From an uncultured Opitutia bacterium (GTDB taxonomy: Bacteria > Verrucomicrobiota > Verrucomicrobiia > Opitutales > UBA953), in the NCBI GenBank assembly GCA_903913915.1, contig CAIWNE010000123.1, positions 1-60,600 on the forward strand: a stretch of 60,600 nucleotides of DNA, in the 5' to 3' direction. Both the position numbers and the translations under genes were made by a program. A model generated the notes under the pieces. It saw only the letters and a list, made by a program, of their open reading frames with translations, made no database searches and had not been told where the DNA came from. Positions 1 to 7,582 of this stretch are shown here, piece by piece (the first letter of the stretch is position 1; each line of letters starts with the position of its first letter).

Positions 1-2
1 CC

Positions 3-236
3 TTGCTCAACGCCGGCTTCTACGTGGCCAACGGCGAAGGCACCGGCTCGAAGAAAGAGACCATCGTCGCGCTCAGCCCAGGTTTCCCGACCCCCTGCCC
101 CTTCCCCTTGATCGGCGAGGAGTGGCTGGACCGTTGGCGTCGCTCGACCAAGAAATTCCCCGACGGCCTCACCCCCGAGCAGCAAGCCGCGATCGAGAAG
201 CGGATCGAGGGGCATCCGCAATTTTCACAGAGGTGA
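3..236 (+). CDS. C-terminal fragment, possible MnmD/MnmC-type tRNA methyltransferase
   Basis: The gene enters from outside the window; only the last 77 codons are visible and the true start is upstream. The fragment has LNAGFYVANGEGTGSKKET near its start, which resembles the C-terminal Gly/Lys-rich strand of the MnmC N-domain/MnmD methyltransferases (AGF-x-V ... G-x-G-x-K-x-E), enzymes that methylate the 5-aminomethyl group of wobble uridine-34 in tRNA. The rest (IGEEWLDRWRRS..LTPEQQAAIEKRI) is a helical tail not typical of a domain I know. The assignment rests on one short motif and could be wrong. The stop codon lies inside a perfect hairpin. Confidence 0.45.
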   Translation: MLNAGFYVANGEGTGSKKETIVALSPGFPTPCPFPLIGEEWLDRWRRSTKKFPDGLTPEQQAAIEKRIEGHPQFSQR

Positions 237-245
237 AAATTGCGG
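216..245 (+). terminator. Perfect hairpin overlapping the stop codon
   Basis: CCGCAATTTTCAC, loop AGAG, GTGAAAATTGCGG: a 13-bp perfect stem with a 4-base loop. The upstream gene's TGA (234-236) sits at the start of the 3' arm. There is no U-tract, so it may be a terminator or an mRNA 3'-end stabiliser rather than a classical intrinsic terminator. Confidence 0.55.
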
Positions 246-421
246 AGGGGACACGTTGGCATGGGGACATGGGGAGGCAAACAAGAGGCCTGGAGGCCCA
301 GAGGCTCGGTGGACCAGAACGAGACAGACGAGTTGATCGGTTGACCAGTGGGCCAGTTGGCCAGGCCACCACTTGCTGGCCCGTTGACAAGTTGACAGGT
401 GGACAAGGGAAAGAGGCAGCG

Positions 422-507
422 CTCAAAGGGGGCAGCATAGGGAAACCGGATGATTGGCTGGGGTACATGTCCGCAGCATTAATCCCGGTCTCCGGTTTCC
501 CTTTGAG
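422..507. repeat. Palindromic module B, copy 1 (empty apex)
   Basis: Outer arms CTCAAAGGG and CCCTTTGAG continue inward through GGAAACCGGA / TCCGGTTTCC; the 5' arm carries an extra GGCAGCATA. The apex reads GGGGTACATGTCC with nothing inserted, so this is an unfilled reference copy for the others. Confidence 0.75.
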
Positions 508-522
508 CGATTGGCTCAACAG

Positions 523-584
523 GTAGGGGCGCGACGGCGTCGCGACCGAGAATTCAGGCGGACGCGTCGCCGACGCGTCCCTAC
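523..584. repeat. Double-hairpin module C, copy 1
   Basis: The element runs from GTAGGG to CCCTAC and holds two hairpins: CGCGACG-G-CGTCGCG and GGACGCGTC-GCC-GACGCGTCC. It is the same length (62 bases) as copy 2 and differs from it at two positions. Here it stands alone, outside module B. Confidence 0.75.
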
Positions 585-674
585 CCGAGGCGCCCCTTAA
601 GGCCTGAGGGGATGACCCCAGCCAACTTCGGCTTCCTCCCGCGAGGATTCGGTTCATACTATTCATATACCCCC

Positions 675-1226
675 ATGAGAACCCCGTCATTGTCGGCCTG
701 CGGACTCGCCCTGCTGCTCGCGCTCACCTCGCTCGGCTTCGCCGCGGAAGAAAAAACGGGGGATACCGCGCCCATCCCCCGCCATCAGCGCCGCCAGGAA
801 GGCAACTTCAAGACCTTGGTCATGGTGGACTGCAAAATCGAAGACCGCGGACGCTTCGACAGCTTCATCGACAAGAATTTCCCCGACGCCAAACTCCTCT
901 ACACCGACGTCAACGAGCACGTAGGAGATGACGTCATCCATGACCTCGGCTTCGGCGTCGGCGCAGCCGTCAGCTCCTTCCACCACACCGAACTGGTGCT
1001 CATTTCCGGCTTCGCCAAGGCCACGACCCGCATCGACGGCAAGACCGAGGCGGAATCGACCAAGTACTGGAATTCCGTGTTCACATCATCGGGCAAGGAA
1101 AAGGCCATCAAGCTGCACCTCATCTCGACCAATAAAGAGGTGCCGAATTCTTACCTGCGCCTCGTCGATAAGTCGGGCGGATCGTACCGCATCCTGAAGG
1201 CGGGCAAGGACGGGAATTACGAATAA
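675..1226 (+). CDS. Secreted protein of unknown function
   Basis: The product is 183 residues. It opens with a Sec signal peptide (MRTPSLSACGLALLLALTSLGFA, cleavage near residue 23). The mature part is a small alpha/beta domain with alternating hydrophobic strands (FKTLVMVDCKIED, HTELVLISGFAK, AIKLHLIST) that I cannot assign to a family. I chose the ATG at 675 over an upstream in-frame start at 612 because the signal peptide begins there and an AT-rich, -10-like stretch (657-670) lies just before it. The start is preceded by CCCC rather than a Shine-Dalgarno site. It stands alone between two repeat clusters, so context gives no role. Confidence 0.75.
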   Translation: MRTPSLSACGLALLLALTSLGFAAEEKTGDTAPIPRHQRRQEGNFKTLVMVDCKIEDRGRFDSFIDKNFPDAKLLYTDVNEHVGDDVIHDLGFGVGAAVSSFHHTELVLISGFAKATTRIDGKTEAESTKYWNSVFTSSGKEKAIKLHLISTNKEVPNSYLRLVDKSGGSYRILKAGKDGNYE

Positions 1227-1270
1227 GACGCGCGGCTAGGCGGCAAGGGGCACTGAAGCGAGAGCCAGCG

Positions 1271-1410
1271 CTCAAAGGGGGCACCATCGGGAGACCGGAT
1301 AACGGGTAGGGGCGCGACGGCGTCGCGACCGAAGATTCAGGCGGACGCGTCGCCGACGCGTCCCTACCCTGCGCCGAAGCATTTATTCCGGTCTCCGGTT
1401 TCCCTTTGAG
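1271..1410. repeat. Palindromic module B, copy 2 (filled apex)
   Basis: The arms CTCAAAGGG...GGGAGACCGGA and CCGGTCTCCGGTTTCCCTTTGAG enclose a complete C element at 1306-1367. Compare the empty copy at 422-507. Confidence 0.75.
1306..1367. repeat. Double-hairpin module C, copy 2 (nested in B)
   Basis: GTAGGG to CCCTAC, identical to copy 1 (523-584) except for two bases in the spacer between its hairpins (GAGA versus GAAG). It lies in the apex of module B. Confidence 0.75.
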
Positions 1411-1427
1411 TGATCACGCGACAGCTT

Positions 1428-1600
1428 CAGGTCTCAGGTCTCGGCTGATCAGGCATCAGGTACAGGTCATCAGGTTCGGGCACGGGTGCGGGCGGGGACA
1501 TTAAGTGCAAAGGTGAGACGTATCCAAACGGGCCGGAACCTGCACCTGGTGCCGAATACCTGAACCAGAGACCTGACGGCTGAGACCCGGGACCTGAGAA
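1428..1600. repeat. Long hairpin module D, copy 1 (with apex insert)
   Basis: The outer arms are CAGGTCTCAGGTCTCGGCTG and the complement of TGAGACCCGGGACCTG. The apex carries roughly 40 extra bases (about 1496-1538, including AAGTGCAAAGGTG) that are absent from copy 2 at 3221-3361. Confidence 0.75.
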
Positions 1601-1704
1601 TATATACGTACAACTAGGGCAGCACGCGGTACTGCCCCTACCTTGCGGCGTCCACGCGACGGACACCGTCGCGTGACTTAACCTTTCCTTATCTTCGGGG
1701 TTGG

Positions 1705-1710
1705 TATAAT
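1705..1710 (+). promoter_or_regulatory. Consensus -10 box before the VWA-like gene
   Basis: A perfect TATAAT ends 16 bases before the GTG start, so transcription would begin about 10 bases before the start codon. No good -35 is visible. The very short leader fits the lack of Shine-Dalgarno sites across the window. Confidence 0.5.
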
Positions 1711-1726
1711 CGTACGACTTCCCCTC

Positions 1727-2989
1727 GTGGATTCCACCCCGCCCAAGCCGCCCCGTCTGCGATCCCGCGCGCCGACGCCACCGACGCCTCCGCCCCCTCC
1801 GGTTGAGACCGTGGCGGCGGCTGCGCCGGAACCCGCGCCGGAACCGCAACCGGCGGCCAAGCCCAAGAAGTCGCTCTTCGAGCATCGCATCTTCCGGATC
1901 GGGGGCGGCGGCCTGGCGACCTCGTTGCTGATCCATGCGCTCCTGCTCTTCGTCGCGACCATCTGGGTCGTCTCGGTGGCGTCCAACCATAAGCAGGAAC
2001 CGAACACCTTCGCGACTGGGGCCGGCGGCGGGCACGGCGATCGCGCCATCGCCCAGAAGACCAAGCAGAAGCCCAACGCGCCCAAGAGCCTGACCAAGAG
2101 TGCGACCAAGATCACCTCCAAGAGCCCGCACTCGGAGGTCAACCTGCCCGACCTTCCCGATATCAGCCGGACGACCCTCAACGCCTTGGCCAGTTCCTCC
2201 AAGGGCTTCGGCGGCGGGGTCGGCGGTGGCGTCGGCGGCGCCGCGGGCATCGGGAAGGGCGGCAAGAATTTCACCGGACGCTCCGTCATGGGCATGAAGA
2301 TCAGCGCCGCCCACATCGCGGTGTACTTCGACAATTCGCCCTCGATGGAACCCTACCTCGCCGGCGTGGAGAAGCAGATCAAGGAACAGTTCCCCAACGC
2401 CGACGTGTTCCGTTACTTCGGGATCTTCAACCTCAATCAGGACGGCGAAGTCGTCGGCGGGAAGCCCAACCAGAAATACCTGATCGATACCGTCGAACAG
2501 ATGGCCATGAACCGCGGCGGAGGCCGCAGGCCGGCGGGCAACGACCCCGGCAAGCTCAGCCCTGGCGGGCGCAACCTCCTTAGCGCCAAAGACGCGCAGT
2601 TCCGCGTCGGCGGAGTCGGCGCCTGGATCGACATCATGCTCCAGCAGAAGCAGTATGACGCCATCGTCATCTTCTCCGACTTCGAGGACGGCATCGTCCA
2701 GTATCGCACCAAGGGTCAGCCCATCCCCCGACTCGTGTTCGACGCGGACCTCCGTCCTCCGTCGGACGACCGCACCGACGTCGAGAAGGCCTGGGAGGAC
2801 CGTTGGGTGAAGACCTTCGCGCAGGCCTTGGACCACAAGGCCCCGCGCCTGTACATCTACTCCACCGAGAAAGAGCCGCAGGACCTTTACAAGCGCTGCG
2901 TCGAAGCCTCGGGTGGCGAGATCAAGATGGTCACCCTGCCGAAAGGCGGGATCTTCGCCACGCCCGCCGCCAAGAAGGGTAAGAATTAG
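1727..2989 (+). CDS. Single-pass membrane protein with VWA-like domain
   Basis: The product is 420 residues. Residues 1-48 are Pro/Ala-rich and probably cytosolic. Residues 61-84 form one transmembrane helix (GGLATSLLIHALLLFVATIW), followed by a Gly-rich linker. From about residue 195 there is a von Willebrand A-like fold (HIAVYFDNSPSM) with D202-N-S204-P-S206 matching the MIDAS D-x-S-x-S pattern, and a later strand-Asp segment (YDAIVIFSDFEDG). Such proteins often scaffold envelope complexes; the partner is unknown. The start is GTG, chosen because a TATAAT lies 16 bases upstream. No MoxR-type ATPase or other VWA operon partner is adjacent, which is unusual for the group. Confidence 0.7.
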   Translation: MDSTPPKPPRLRSRAPTPPTPPPPPVETVAAAAPEPAPEPQPAAKPKKSLFEHRIFRIGGGGLATSLLIHALLLFVATIWVVSVASNHKQEPNTFATGAGGGHGDRAIAQKTKQKPNAPKSLTKSATKITSKSPHSEVNLPDLPDISRTTLNALASSSKGFGGGVGGGVGGAAGIGKGGKNFTGRSVMGMKISAAHIAVYFDNSPSMEPYLAGVEKQIKEQFPNADVFRYFGIFNLNQDGEVVGGKPNQKYLIDTVEQMAMNRGGGRRPAGNDPGKLSPGGRNLLSAKDAQFRVGGVGAWIDIMLQQKQYDAIVIFSDFEDGIVQYRTKGQPIPRLVFDADLRPPSDDRTDVEKAWEDRWVKTFAQALDHKAPRLYIYSTEKEPQDLYKRCVEASGGEIKMVTLPKGGIFATPAAKKGKN

Positions 2990-3080
2990 GAGCGGCTGGG
3001 ACTAGTTGATCGGTTGGCCGGAACCGATAAATGGCTGGCCGGTTGACAAGTTGACATGTGGACAAGGGGAAGAGGCAGGG

Positions 3081-3208
3081 CTCAACGGGGGCAGCATAGG
3101 GAGACGGAAATGGGTAGGGGCGTGCGGCCCGCACGCCCGCGGATGACCGGGCCGGTCATCCCTACCTTATGCCGTGGCATTCATCCCGGTCTCCGGTTTC
3201 CCTTTGAG
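3081..3208. repeat. Palindromic module B, copy 3 (filled apex)
   Basis: CTCAACGGGGGCAGCATAGG on the left and GGTCTCCGGTTTCCCTTTGAG-type arm on the right, with C' (3114-3165) inserted between. One base of the left arm is changed (CTCAACGGG). Confidence 0.7.
3114..3165. repeat. Double-hairpin module C', copy 1
   Basis: 52 bases from GTAGGG to CCCTAC with two 9-bp hairpins, each with a one-base centre: GGCGTGCGG-C-CCGCACGCC and GATGACCGG-G-CCGGTCATC. It is identical, base for base, to the copy at 7618-7669. Confidence 0.8.
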
Positions 3209-3220
3209 TGCAGCACGCTC

Positions 3221-3361
3221 TCGGGTCTCAGGTCTCGGCTGATCGGGTATCAGGTACGGGGCTTCAGGTTCGGGCACGGGTGCGGGCAAGAATCCCGAAC
3301 CTGCACCTGGTGCTGAACACCTGAACCTGATACCTGATGGCCGAGACCTGGGACCTGAGAA
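3221..3361. repeat. Long hairpin module D, copy 2
   Basis: Outer arms GGTCTCAGGTCTCGGCTGAT and CCGAGACCTGGGACCTGAGA, inner arms GGTATCAGGT / ACCTGATACC and CAGGTTCGGG / CCCGAACCTG. It folds into one hairpin of about 140 bases with small internal loops. Confidence 0.75.
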
Positions 3362-3468
3362 TGAGGTTACGCAACTAGGACGTGACTCGGTCCCGACCCT
3401 ACCCATGTCAGGTGTTGGTGGTTGGCGGATAGCGATTGCGAACCCACGCGACGCCTTACGTCGCGTCC

Positions 3469-4710
3469 TTACCTCAGGACCTCGGCGCCTTTGGAGCGGT
3501 CGAAATCCTTGTTCCAGCGGGCGATGACCAAGGTGGCGACGGCGTTGCCGACGAAGTTGGTGAGCGCGCGGGCCTCGGACATGAAGCGGTCGACGCCGAG
3601 GATGAGCGCGATGCCGGCCACCGGCACGTGGCCCGTGGTCGCGAGCGTGGCGGCCAGCGTGATGAAGCCGCTGCCCGTGACGCCGGCGGCGCCCTTGGAA
3701 GTCAGGAGCAGCACGCCGATCAGGCCGAGCTGCTGGCCGAGGGTCATCGGCGTATCGGTTGCCTGGGCGATGAAGAGAGCGGCCATCGTCAGGTAGATGC
3801 AGGTGCCGTCGAGATTGAAGGAATAGCCTGCCGGGACGATGATGCCCACCGACGTGCGGTCGCAGCCCACGCGCTCCATCTTCTCCATCAGGCCCGGCAA
3901 GGCCGACTCGGAGGAAGAGGTGCCGAGCACGATCGCCAGTTCCTCGCGGACGAGCTTCAGGATCTTCCAGAGGCTGAAGCCGGCGAGATGCGCGATGCCG
4001 CCCAGCACGCAGAAGATGAAGAGGAAAGACGTGAGATAGACGCAAAGCATCAGCTGACCCAGCTGATGGAGCGTGCCCATGCCGTATTTGCCGATCGTGA
4101 AGGCCATCGCGCCGGCGGCAGCGAGCGGGGCGACCTTCGTCACGATGTTCACGATGCCGAAGAAGACGGAGGAAGCCTCCTTCAGGACCGTCAGCATCGG
4201 CTTGCCGCGCTCGCCCAGGTGCGACAACGCCACCCCGAAGAGCACCGAGATCAGGAGCAGCTGGAGCGTATCGCCGTCGACGAAGGCGCTCACGAAAGTC
4301 TTCGGGATGATATGCAGGAGCGTGTCGACCACGCCGGCCGTGCGGGCGGCGTCCGTATAGGCCGCGACCGATTTCGCATCCAACGAAGCCGGCGTGGCAT
4401 GGAAGCCCGCGCCCGGCGTGAAGACGTTGGCCACGACCAGGCCGATGAGCAGCGCCAAGGTCGTCACCACCTCGAAATAGACGAACGCCTTCCAGCCGAT
4501 CCGGCCGGCCTTGCGCAGGTCGCCCATCCCAGCGAGCCCCACCACGACCGTCGTGAAGATGATCGGCCCGATGAGCATCTTCACCAGGGCGACGAACGCG
4601 TCGCCCAGCGGCTTGAGCTGAGTGCCGAACTCCGGCCAGAGACAGCCGATCAGCCCGCCGAGGAGCACGCCGAGCAGGACCTGGACGTAGAGATGACGGA
4701 GGAAGCGCAT
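3469..4710 (-). CDS. dctA: C4-dicarboxylate:cation symporter DctA
   Basis: The protein imports succinate, fumarate and malate across the inner membrane with protons (DAACS family). The 413-residue product has about eight transmembrane helices and two re-entrant hairpins. The family signatures are clear: the serine-rich hairpin [17 protein letters not shown], the helix-7 motif [10 protein letters not shown], the second hairpin [13 protein letters not shown] and [14 protein letters not shown], which together fit DctA better than glutamate-type GltP/GltT. Length matches the family (about 420-430). I chose the ATG whose codon occupies 4708-4710, because the in-frame extension upstream of it is low-complexity. 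It is monocistronic and converges on the VWA-like gene. The TAA stop is at 3469-3471, next to a repeat cluster. Confidence 0.92.
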   Translation of the reverse strand: MRFLRHLYVQVLLGVLLGGLIGCLWPEFGTQLKPLGDAFVALVKMLIGPIIFTTVVVGLAGMGDLRKAGRIGWKAFVYFEVVTTLALLIGLVVANVFTPGAGFHATPASLDAKSVAAYTDAARTAGVVDTLLHIIPKTFVSAFVDGDTLQLLLISVLFGVALSHLGERGKPMLTVLKEASSVFFGIVNIVTKVAPLAAAGAMAFTIGKYGMGTLHQLGQLMLCVYLTSFLFIFCVLGGIAHLAGFSLWKILKLVREELAIVLGTSSSESALPGLMEKMERVGCDRTSVGIIVPAGYSFNLDGTCIYLTMAALFIAQATDTPMTLGQQLGLIGVLLLTSKGAAGVTGSGFITLAATLATTGHVPVAGIALILGVDRFMSEARALTNFVGNAVATLVIARWNKDFDRSKGAEVLR

Positions 4711-4732
4711 GGGGTAGCTACAAAGGGGGTAC

Positions 4733-4763
4733 GGCTGGCATGGTAAACCGCTGCGAAGCAGAG
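4733..4763 (+). repeat. End motif G, plus orientation
   Basis: Matches the motif at 7392-7422 (TGGCATGGT.AAC.GCTGCGAAGCAG) with a few substitutions. Inverted copies end two other clusters. Confidence 0.65.
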
Positions 4764-4888
4764 GCAAGGAGCGACAAAGATGGGTGGGGCATGAGGGCCA
4801 AGGGGAGAAGCAGAGGCAAGAGGGCGAGCCCGGCACAGGGGTGGGCAAAACAGGCCCACCGACGCCTCCGGAGGCGTCCCACGGACGC

Positions 4889-4918
4889 TTGCGTCCGGCC
4901 GAAACGCTGTCATATTAA
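4889..4918 (+). promoter_or_regulatory. Candidate promoter of the S53 peptidase gene
   Basis: TTGCGT (4889-4894), an 18-base spacer and TATTAA (4913-4918) would start transcription about nine bases before the ATG at 4934. The -35 overlaps the GGACGC-TT-GCGTCC hairpin. Confidence 0.45.
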
Positions 4919-4933
4919 TTAGTACAAACCGCC

Positions 4934-6094
4934 ATGCGTACCCCCCTGGCCCTCCTCCTCGCCGTCCTCGCCGCGCACGCTGCCGAATCCGAACACGTCC
5001 GTTCTTCCGACGACCAAGGCGCCGCGGTGCTCAGCCGTATCAGCCACCCTTACGCTTCGACCGGACCGACCGGATACATCCCGGCCCAGGTACGTCACGC
5101 CTACGGCCTGGACCTGCTCGCCAACGGCGGAGCCGGTCAGGTGATCGGCGTCGTCGTCGCCTACGGAAGCCCGACGTTGCAGAACGACCTGAACGTCTTC
5201 TCCGACCAGTTCAAACTGCCGCGGACGACGCTCCAGACCGTCTACGGAACGCGCAAGCCGACCAAGAGCGATTCCGGCTGGGCGCTGGAGACCTCGATGG
5301 ACGTCGAATGGGCGCACGCCCTTGCGCCGAACGCCACGATCGTCGTCGCGGTAGCCTACAGCGCAAGCCTCTCGGACCTGATCGCCGCCGTCGACGCCGC
5401 GACCAAGGCCGGCGCCAAGGTCGTCACCATGAGCTGGGGCGCGGCCGAATTCAGCGGCGAAGCCACCTACGACAGCCACTTCCAGAAGGCCGGCGTGACC
5501 TTCTTCGCTTCCTCCGGCGACAAAGGATCGACCGCCGGCACCTCCTGGCCCGCCGTCTCGCCGAACGTGACCGCCGTCGGCGGCACGACGCTGTATCTGG
5601 ACTCCACCGGCAAACTCCTTTCGCCTGAGACGGCGTGGTCCGGTTCCGGCGGCGGCTTCAGCACCTACTTCGCGATTCCTTCCTTCCAGGCGGGCTGGCA
5701 ACCCAGCTCCAAGCGGGCCTACCCGGACATCGCGCTCGTCGCGGATCCGGCCACCGGCCTGGCCGTCTACGATTCCACGCCCTACAACAACACCGTCGGC
5801 TGGTGGCAGGTCGGCGGCACCAGCGCCAGCAGCCCGCTCTGCGCGGCCATGACCGCCCTCGCCAACGAACAGCGCGCGGCCAAGGCCAAGGCCACGCTGA
5901 CCGGAGGACAGAAGCTGCTGTACGCCTTGGCCGGGTCGGCCGACGCGACGAACACCTCGCTATACCCCTACTTCTTCTACGACGTCACCGCCGGCAACAC
6001 CGGCAACTACAGCGCGACCGCCAAATACGACGAGACCACCGGACTCGGCACGCCCATCGGACAGAACCTAGTGCCGGCGCTAGCCGCCCAATAA
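4934..6094 (+). CDS. Secreted S53 (sedolisin-family) serine-carboxyl peptidase
   Basis: This is an exported protease of 386 residues with a Sec signal peptide (residues 1-17, MRTPLALLLAVLAAHAA). The S53 catalytic set is visible: E119 and D123 in WALETSMDVEW with the family's E-x3-D spacing, oxyanion D196 in SSGDKGS, and nucleophile S297 in GGTSASSP. A C-terminal segment (about 345-380, YDVTAGNTGNYSATAKYDETTGLGTP) corresponds to the Ca2+-site region of the family. Most sedolisins carry a prodomain of about 150-190 residues; here only about 25-30 residues separate the signal peptide from the catalytic domain, so activation must differ. It is monocistronic, with its own promoter candidate. Confidence 0.9.
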   Translation: MRTPLALLLAVLAAHAAESEHVRSSDDQGAAVLSRISHPYASTGPTGYIPAQVRHAYGLDLLANGGAGQVIGVVVAYGSPTLQNDLNVFSDQFKLPRTTLQTVYGTRKPTKSDSGWALETSMDVEWAHALAPNATIVVAVAYSASLSDLIAAVDAATKAGAKVVTMSWGAAEFSGEATYDSHFQKAGVTFFASSGDKGSTAGTSWPAVSPNVTAVGGTTLYLDSTGKLLSPETAWSGSGGGFSTYFAIPSFQAGWQPSSKRAYPDIALVADPATGLAVYDSTPYNNTVGWWQVGGTSASSPLCAAMTALANEQRAAKAKATLTGGQKLLYALAGSADATNTSLYPYFFYDVTAGNTGNYSATAKYDETTGLGTPIGQNLVPALAAQ

Positions 6095-6152
6095 GCGGCG
6101 GGCGGCCATCATTCGGCTTCACTGCTCCGGCCGGAGGGCTAAGGTCGGAGCC

Positions 6153-7364
6153 ATGACCCGACCGGCCACCTCGTTCCGCCCCCTCCTCGCGCTCGGCCTC
6201 CTCCTGCTGACCGGTTGCGAGCGGGAAAAGCCGATGCCGGACAACGAGAACGCCGTGACGGCCTTCGCGCTGCAGCACTTCGTGGACAGCGACGAGATCA
6301 GCGGCGCCGTGACCGCGGTGGTCGGCCCGGACGGCATCATCGCCGTCGAAGCCTTCGGTCTGGCGGACATCGCCAAGAAACGATCCATGGGGAAGGACTC
6401 CATGTTCTGGATCGCCTCGATGACCAAGCCCATGACCTCCATGGCGCTCATGATGCTCGTCGAAGAAGGCAAGGTGAAGCTCGACGACCCCCTCGAGAAA
6501 TATGTCCCCGAATTCAAAGGCATCCAGGTCAAGACCGCACAGGGACTCGTCGCCGCGACACGCCCGATCACCGTCAAGGACCTCCTGACGCATACGAGCG
6601 GCATCGACACCGGGGCCGTCACCCCGCCCGGCGCGCCGATCGACACCCTGCCCCTCGCCGAGATGGCCGTCGCCTATGCCAAGAAGCCGCTGACCGACCA
6701 GCCCGGGACCAAGTGGACATACAACAACAACGCCATCAACCTGCTCGGGCGCATCATCGAAGTCGCGAGCGGCAAGCCCTACGCCGACTTCATGGAAGAG
6801 CGCCTGTTCGAGCCCCTCGGCATGACGAACACCACCTTCTGGCCGACCTTGGACCACATGGACGTCCTCGCCAAACCTTACAGCAAGAACAAGGAGACCG
6901 GCGCGCTCGTCGAAGCGAAGAACAGCCGCTTCAGCGAACCCCTGCATGACCCCAAGCGCACGCCCTTCCCCGCCGGCGGCCTGTATTCGTGCGCCAAGGA
7001 CCTCGGCAAACTCTACCAGATGCTGCTCAACAACGGCGAGCTCAACGGAAAGCGCTACCTCAAGGCCGCGACCCTGAAGCAGATGACCAGCAACCAGCTC
7101 GGCGACCTCCCCAAGGTCAGCTTCGCGCCCGGCATGCACATGGGCCTCGGATTCCACATCGTGCACGAGCCCCAGGAAGTCACCGAGAGCCTCAGCGTCG
7201 GAACTTACGGCCACGGCGGCGCCTTCGGCACCCAGGCGTGGATCGACCCCGTGAAGAAGCGCGCCTACGTCCTGCTCATCCAGCGCACCGACCTCAAGAA
7301 TTCGGACCAGAGCGAGATCCGCCGCGAATTCCAGAAAGCGGCGAAGGAAGCGTACGCGAAATAA
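6153..7364 (+). CDS. Class C beta-lactamase-like serine hydrolase, lipoprotein
   Basis: The product is 403 residues with a lipoprotein signal (LALGLLLLTGC, lipidated Cys near residue 25), so it is anchored to an envelope membrane. The penicillin-binding/class C fold is supported by S89-M-T-K92 (SxxK), Y190-N-N192 (YxN) and H354-G-G (the KTG-equivalent, as in EstB-type esterases). The HGG in place of KTG fits an esterase or D-aminopeptidase better than a true beta-lactamase. The ATG is one of the few in the window with an upstream purine-rich site (GGTCGGAGCC). It follows the S53 gene by 58 bases and may share its transcript. Confidence 0.88.
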   Translation: MTRPATSFRPLLALGLLLLTGCEREKPMPDNENAVTAFALQHFVDSDEISGAVTAVVGPDGIIAVEAFGLADIAKKRSMGKDSMFWIASMTKPMTSMALMMLVEEGKVKLDDPLEKYVPEFKGIQVKTAQGLVAATRPITVKDLLTHTSGIDTGAVTPPGAPIDTLPLAEMAVAYAKKPLTDQPGTKWTYNNNAINLLGRIIEVASGKPYADFMEERLFEPLGMTNTTFWPTLDHMDVLAKPYSKNKETGALVEAKNSRFSEPLHDPKRTPFPAGGLYSCAKDLGKLYQMLLNNGELNGKRYLKAATLKQMTSNQLGDLPKVSFAPGMHMGLGFHIVHEPQEVTESLSVGTYGHGGAFGTQAWIDPVKKRAYVLLIQRTDLKNSDQSEIRREFQKAAKEAYAK

Positions 7365-7391
7365 CGCGGAGCGATATTTCGCGAGGGGGAA

Positions 7392-7422
7392 CGCTGGCAT
7401 GGTGAACTGCTGCGAAGCAGCG
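7392..7422 (+). repeat. End motif G, left end of cluster IV
   Basis: It begins CGCTGGCATGGTGAACTGCT and continues to GCGAAGCAGCG. The reverse complement, with a few changes, closes the cluster at 7935-7962, giving terminal inverted repeats about 570 bases apart. Confidence 0.7.
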
Positions 7423-7582
7423 ACACCACAGCGGAGGGACAAGGGGCCAACAAGAGGCCGAGAGGCTCGGTTGATCAGAACGAGGCAGAAGAGTTGATCG
7501 GTCGACCCGTGGGCCGGTGGGCCAGACGCACGACTAGCTGGCCGGTTGACAAGGTGACAGGTGGGCAAGTGGAGATGCAGGG

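Larger units (their letters stand above)
237..674. repeat. Intergenic module cluster I
   Basis: No gene is visible in these 438 bases. In order: a G-rich GGCATGGGGACATGGGG segment (about 255-272), a GAGGCC..GAGGCTCGGT segment (about 283-322), the TTGAC/TGGCC-rich module A (332-409), the palindrome B with an empty apex (422-507) and a double hairpin C (523-584). The last 15 bases before the next start hold the AT-rich segment TACTATTCATATAC (657-670), a candidate -10 region. Confidence 0.7.
1227..1726. repeat. Intergenic module cluster II
   Basis: These 500 bases hold no gene. In order: module B (1271-1410) with a complete C element (1306-1367) in its apex, the long hairpin D (1428-1600) with an extra insert at its apex, a GGGCAGCAC/GTACTGCCC hairpin ending CCCTACC (about 1615-1643), a CACGCGACGG-ACA-CCGTCGCGTG hairpin (1653-1675), and the promoter of the next gene (TATAAT 1705-1710). 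Confidence 0.7.
2990..3468. repeat. Intergenic module cluster III
   Basis: These 479 bases between convergent genes hold no gene. In order: module A (3005-3069), B (3081-3208) with C' (3114-3165) in its apex, D (3221-3361), E (3379-3404, GTGACTCGGTCCCGACCCTACC) and an ACGCGACG..CGTCGCGT hairpin (3446-3466). That last hairpin may end the dctA transcript from the other strand. Confidence 0.7.
4711..4933. repeat. Divergent intergenic region with hairpin modules
   Basis: Between the divergent dctA and S53 genes lie end-motif G (4733-4763, GGCTGGCATGGTAAACCGCT...), a GGTGGGC/GCCCACC hairpin (4840-4860), the perfect palindrome GACGCCTCCGGAGGCGTC (4861-4878) and GGACGC-TT-GCGTCC (4883-4896). The paired hairpins resemble module C in design but not in sequence. 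Confidence 0.6.

Noticed and set aside
1428-1600. Module D as a CRISPR array or as an ordinary intrinsic terminator
   Set aside because: The copies lie kilobases apart with no regular spacers, and none has a T-tract after the stem.
6153-7364. True beta-lactamase (resistance gene)
   Set aside because: The HGG motif replaces KTG and the protein is a lipoprotein; it fits the wider esterase/peptidase-like group of the fold.
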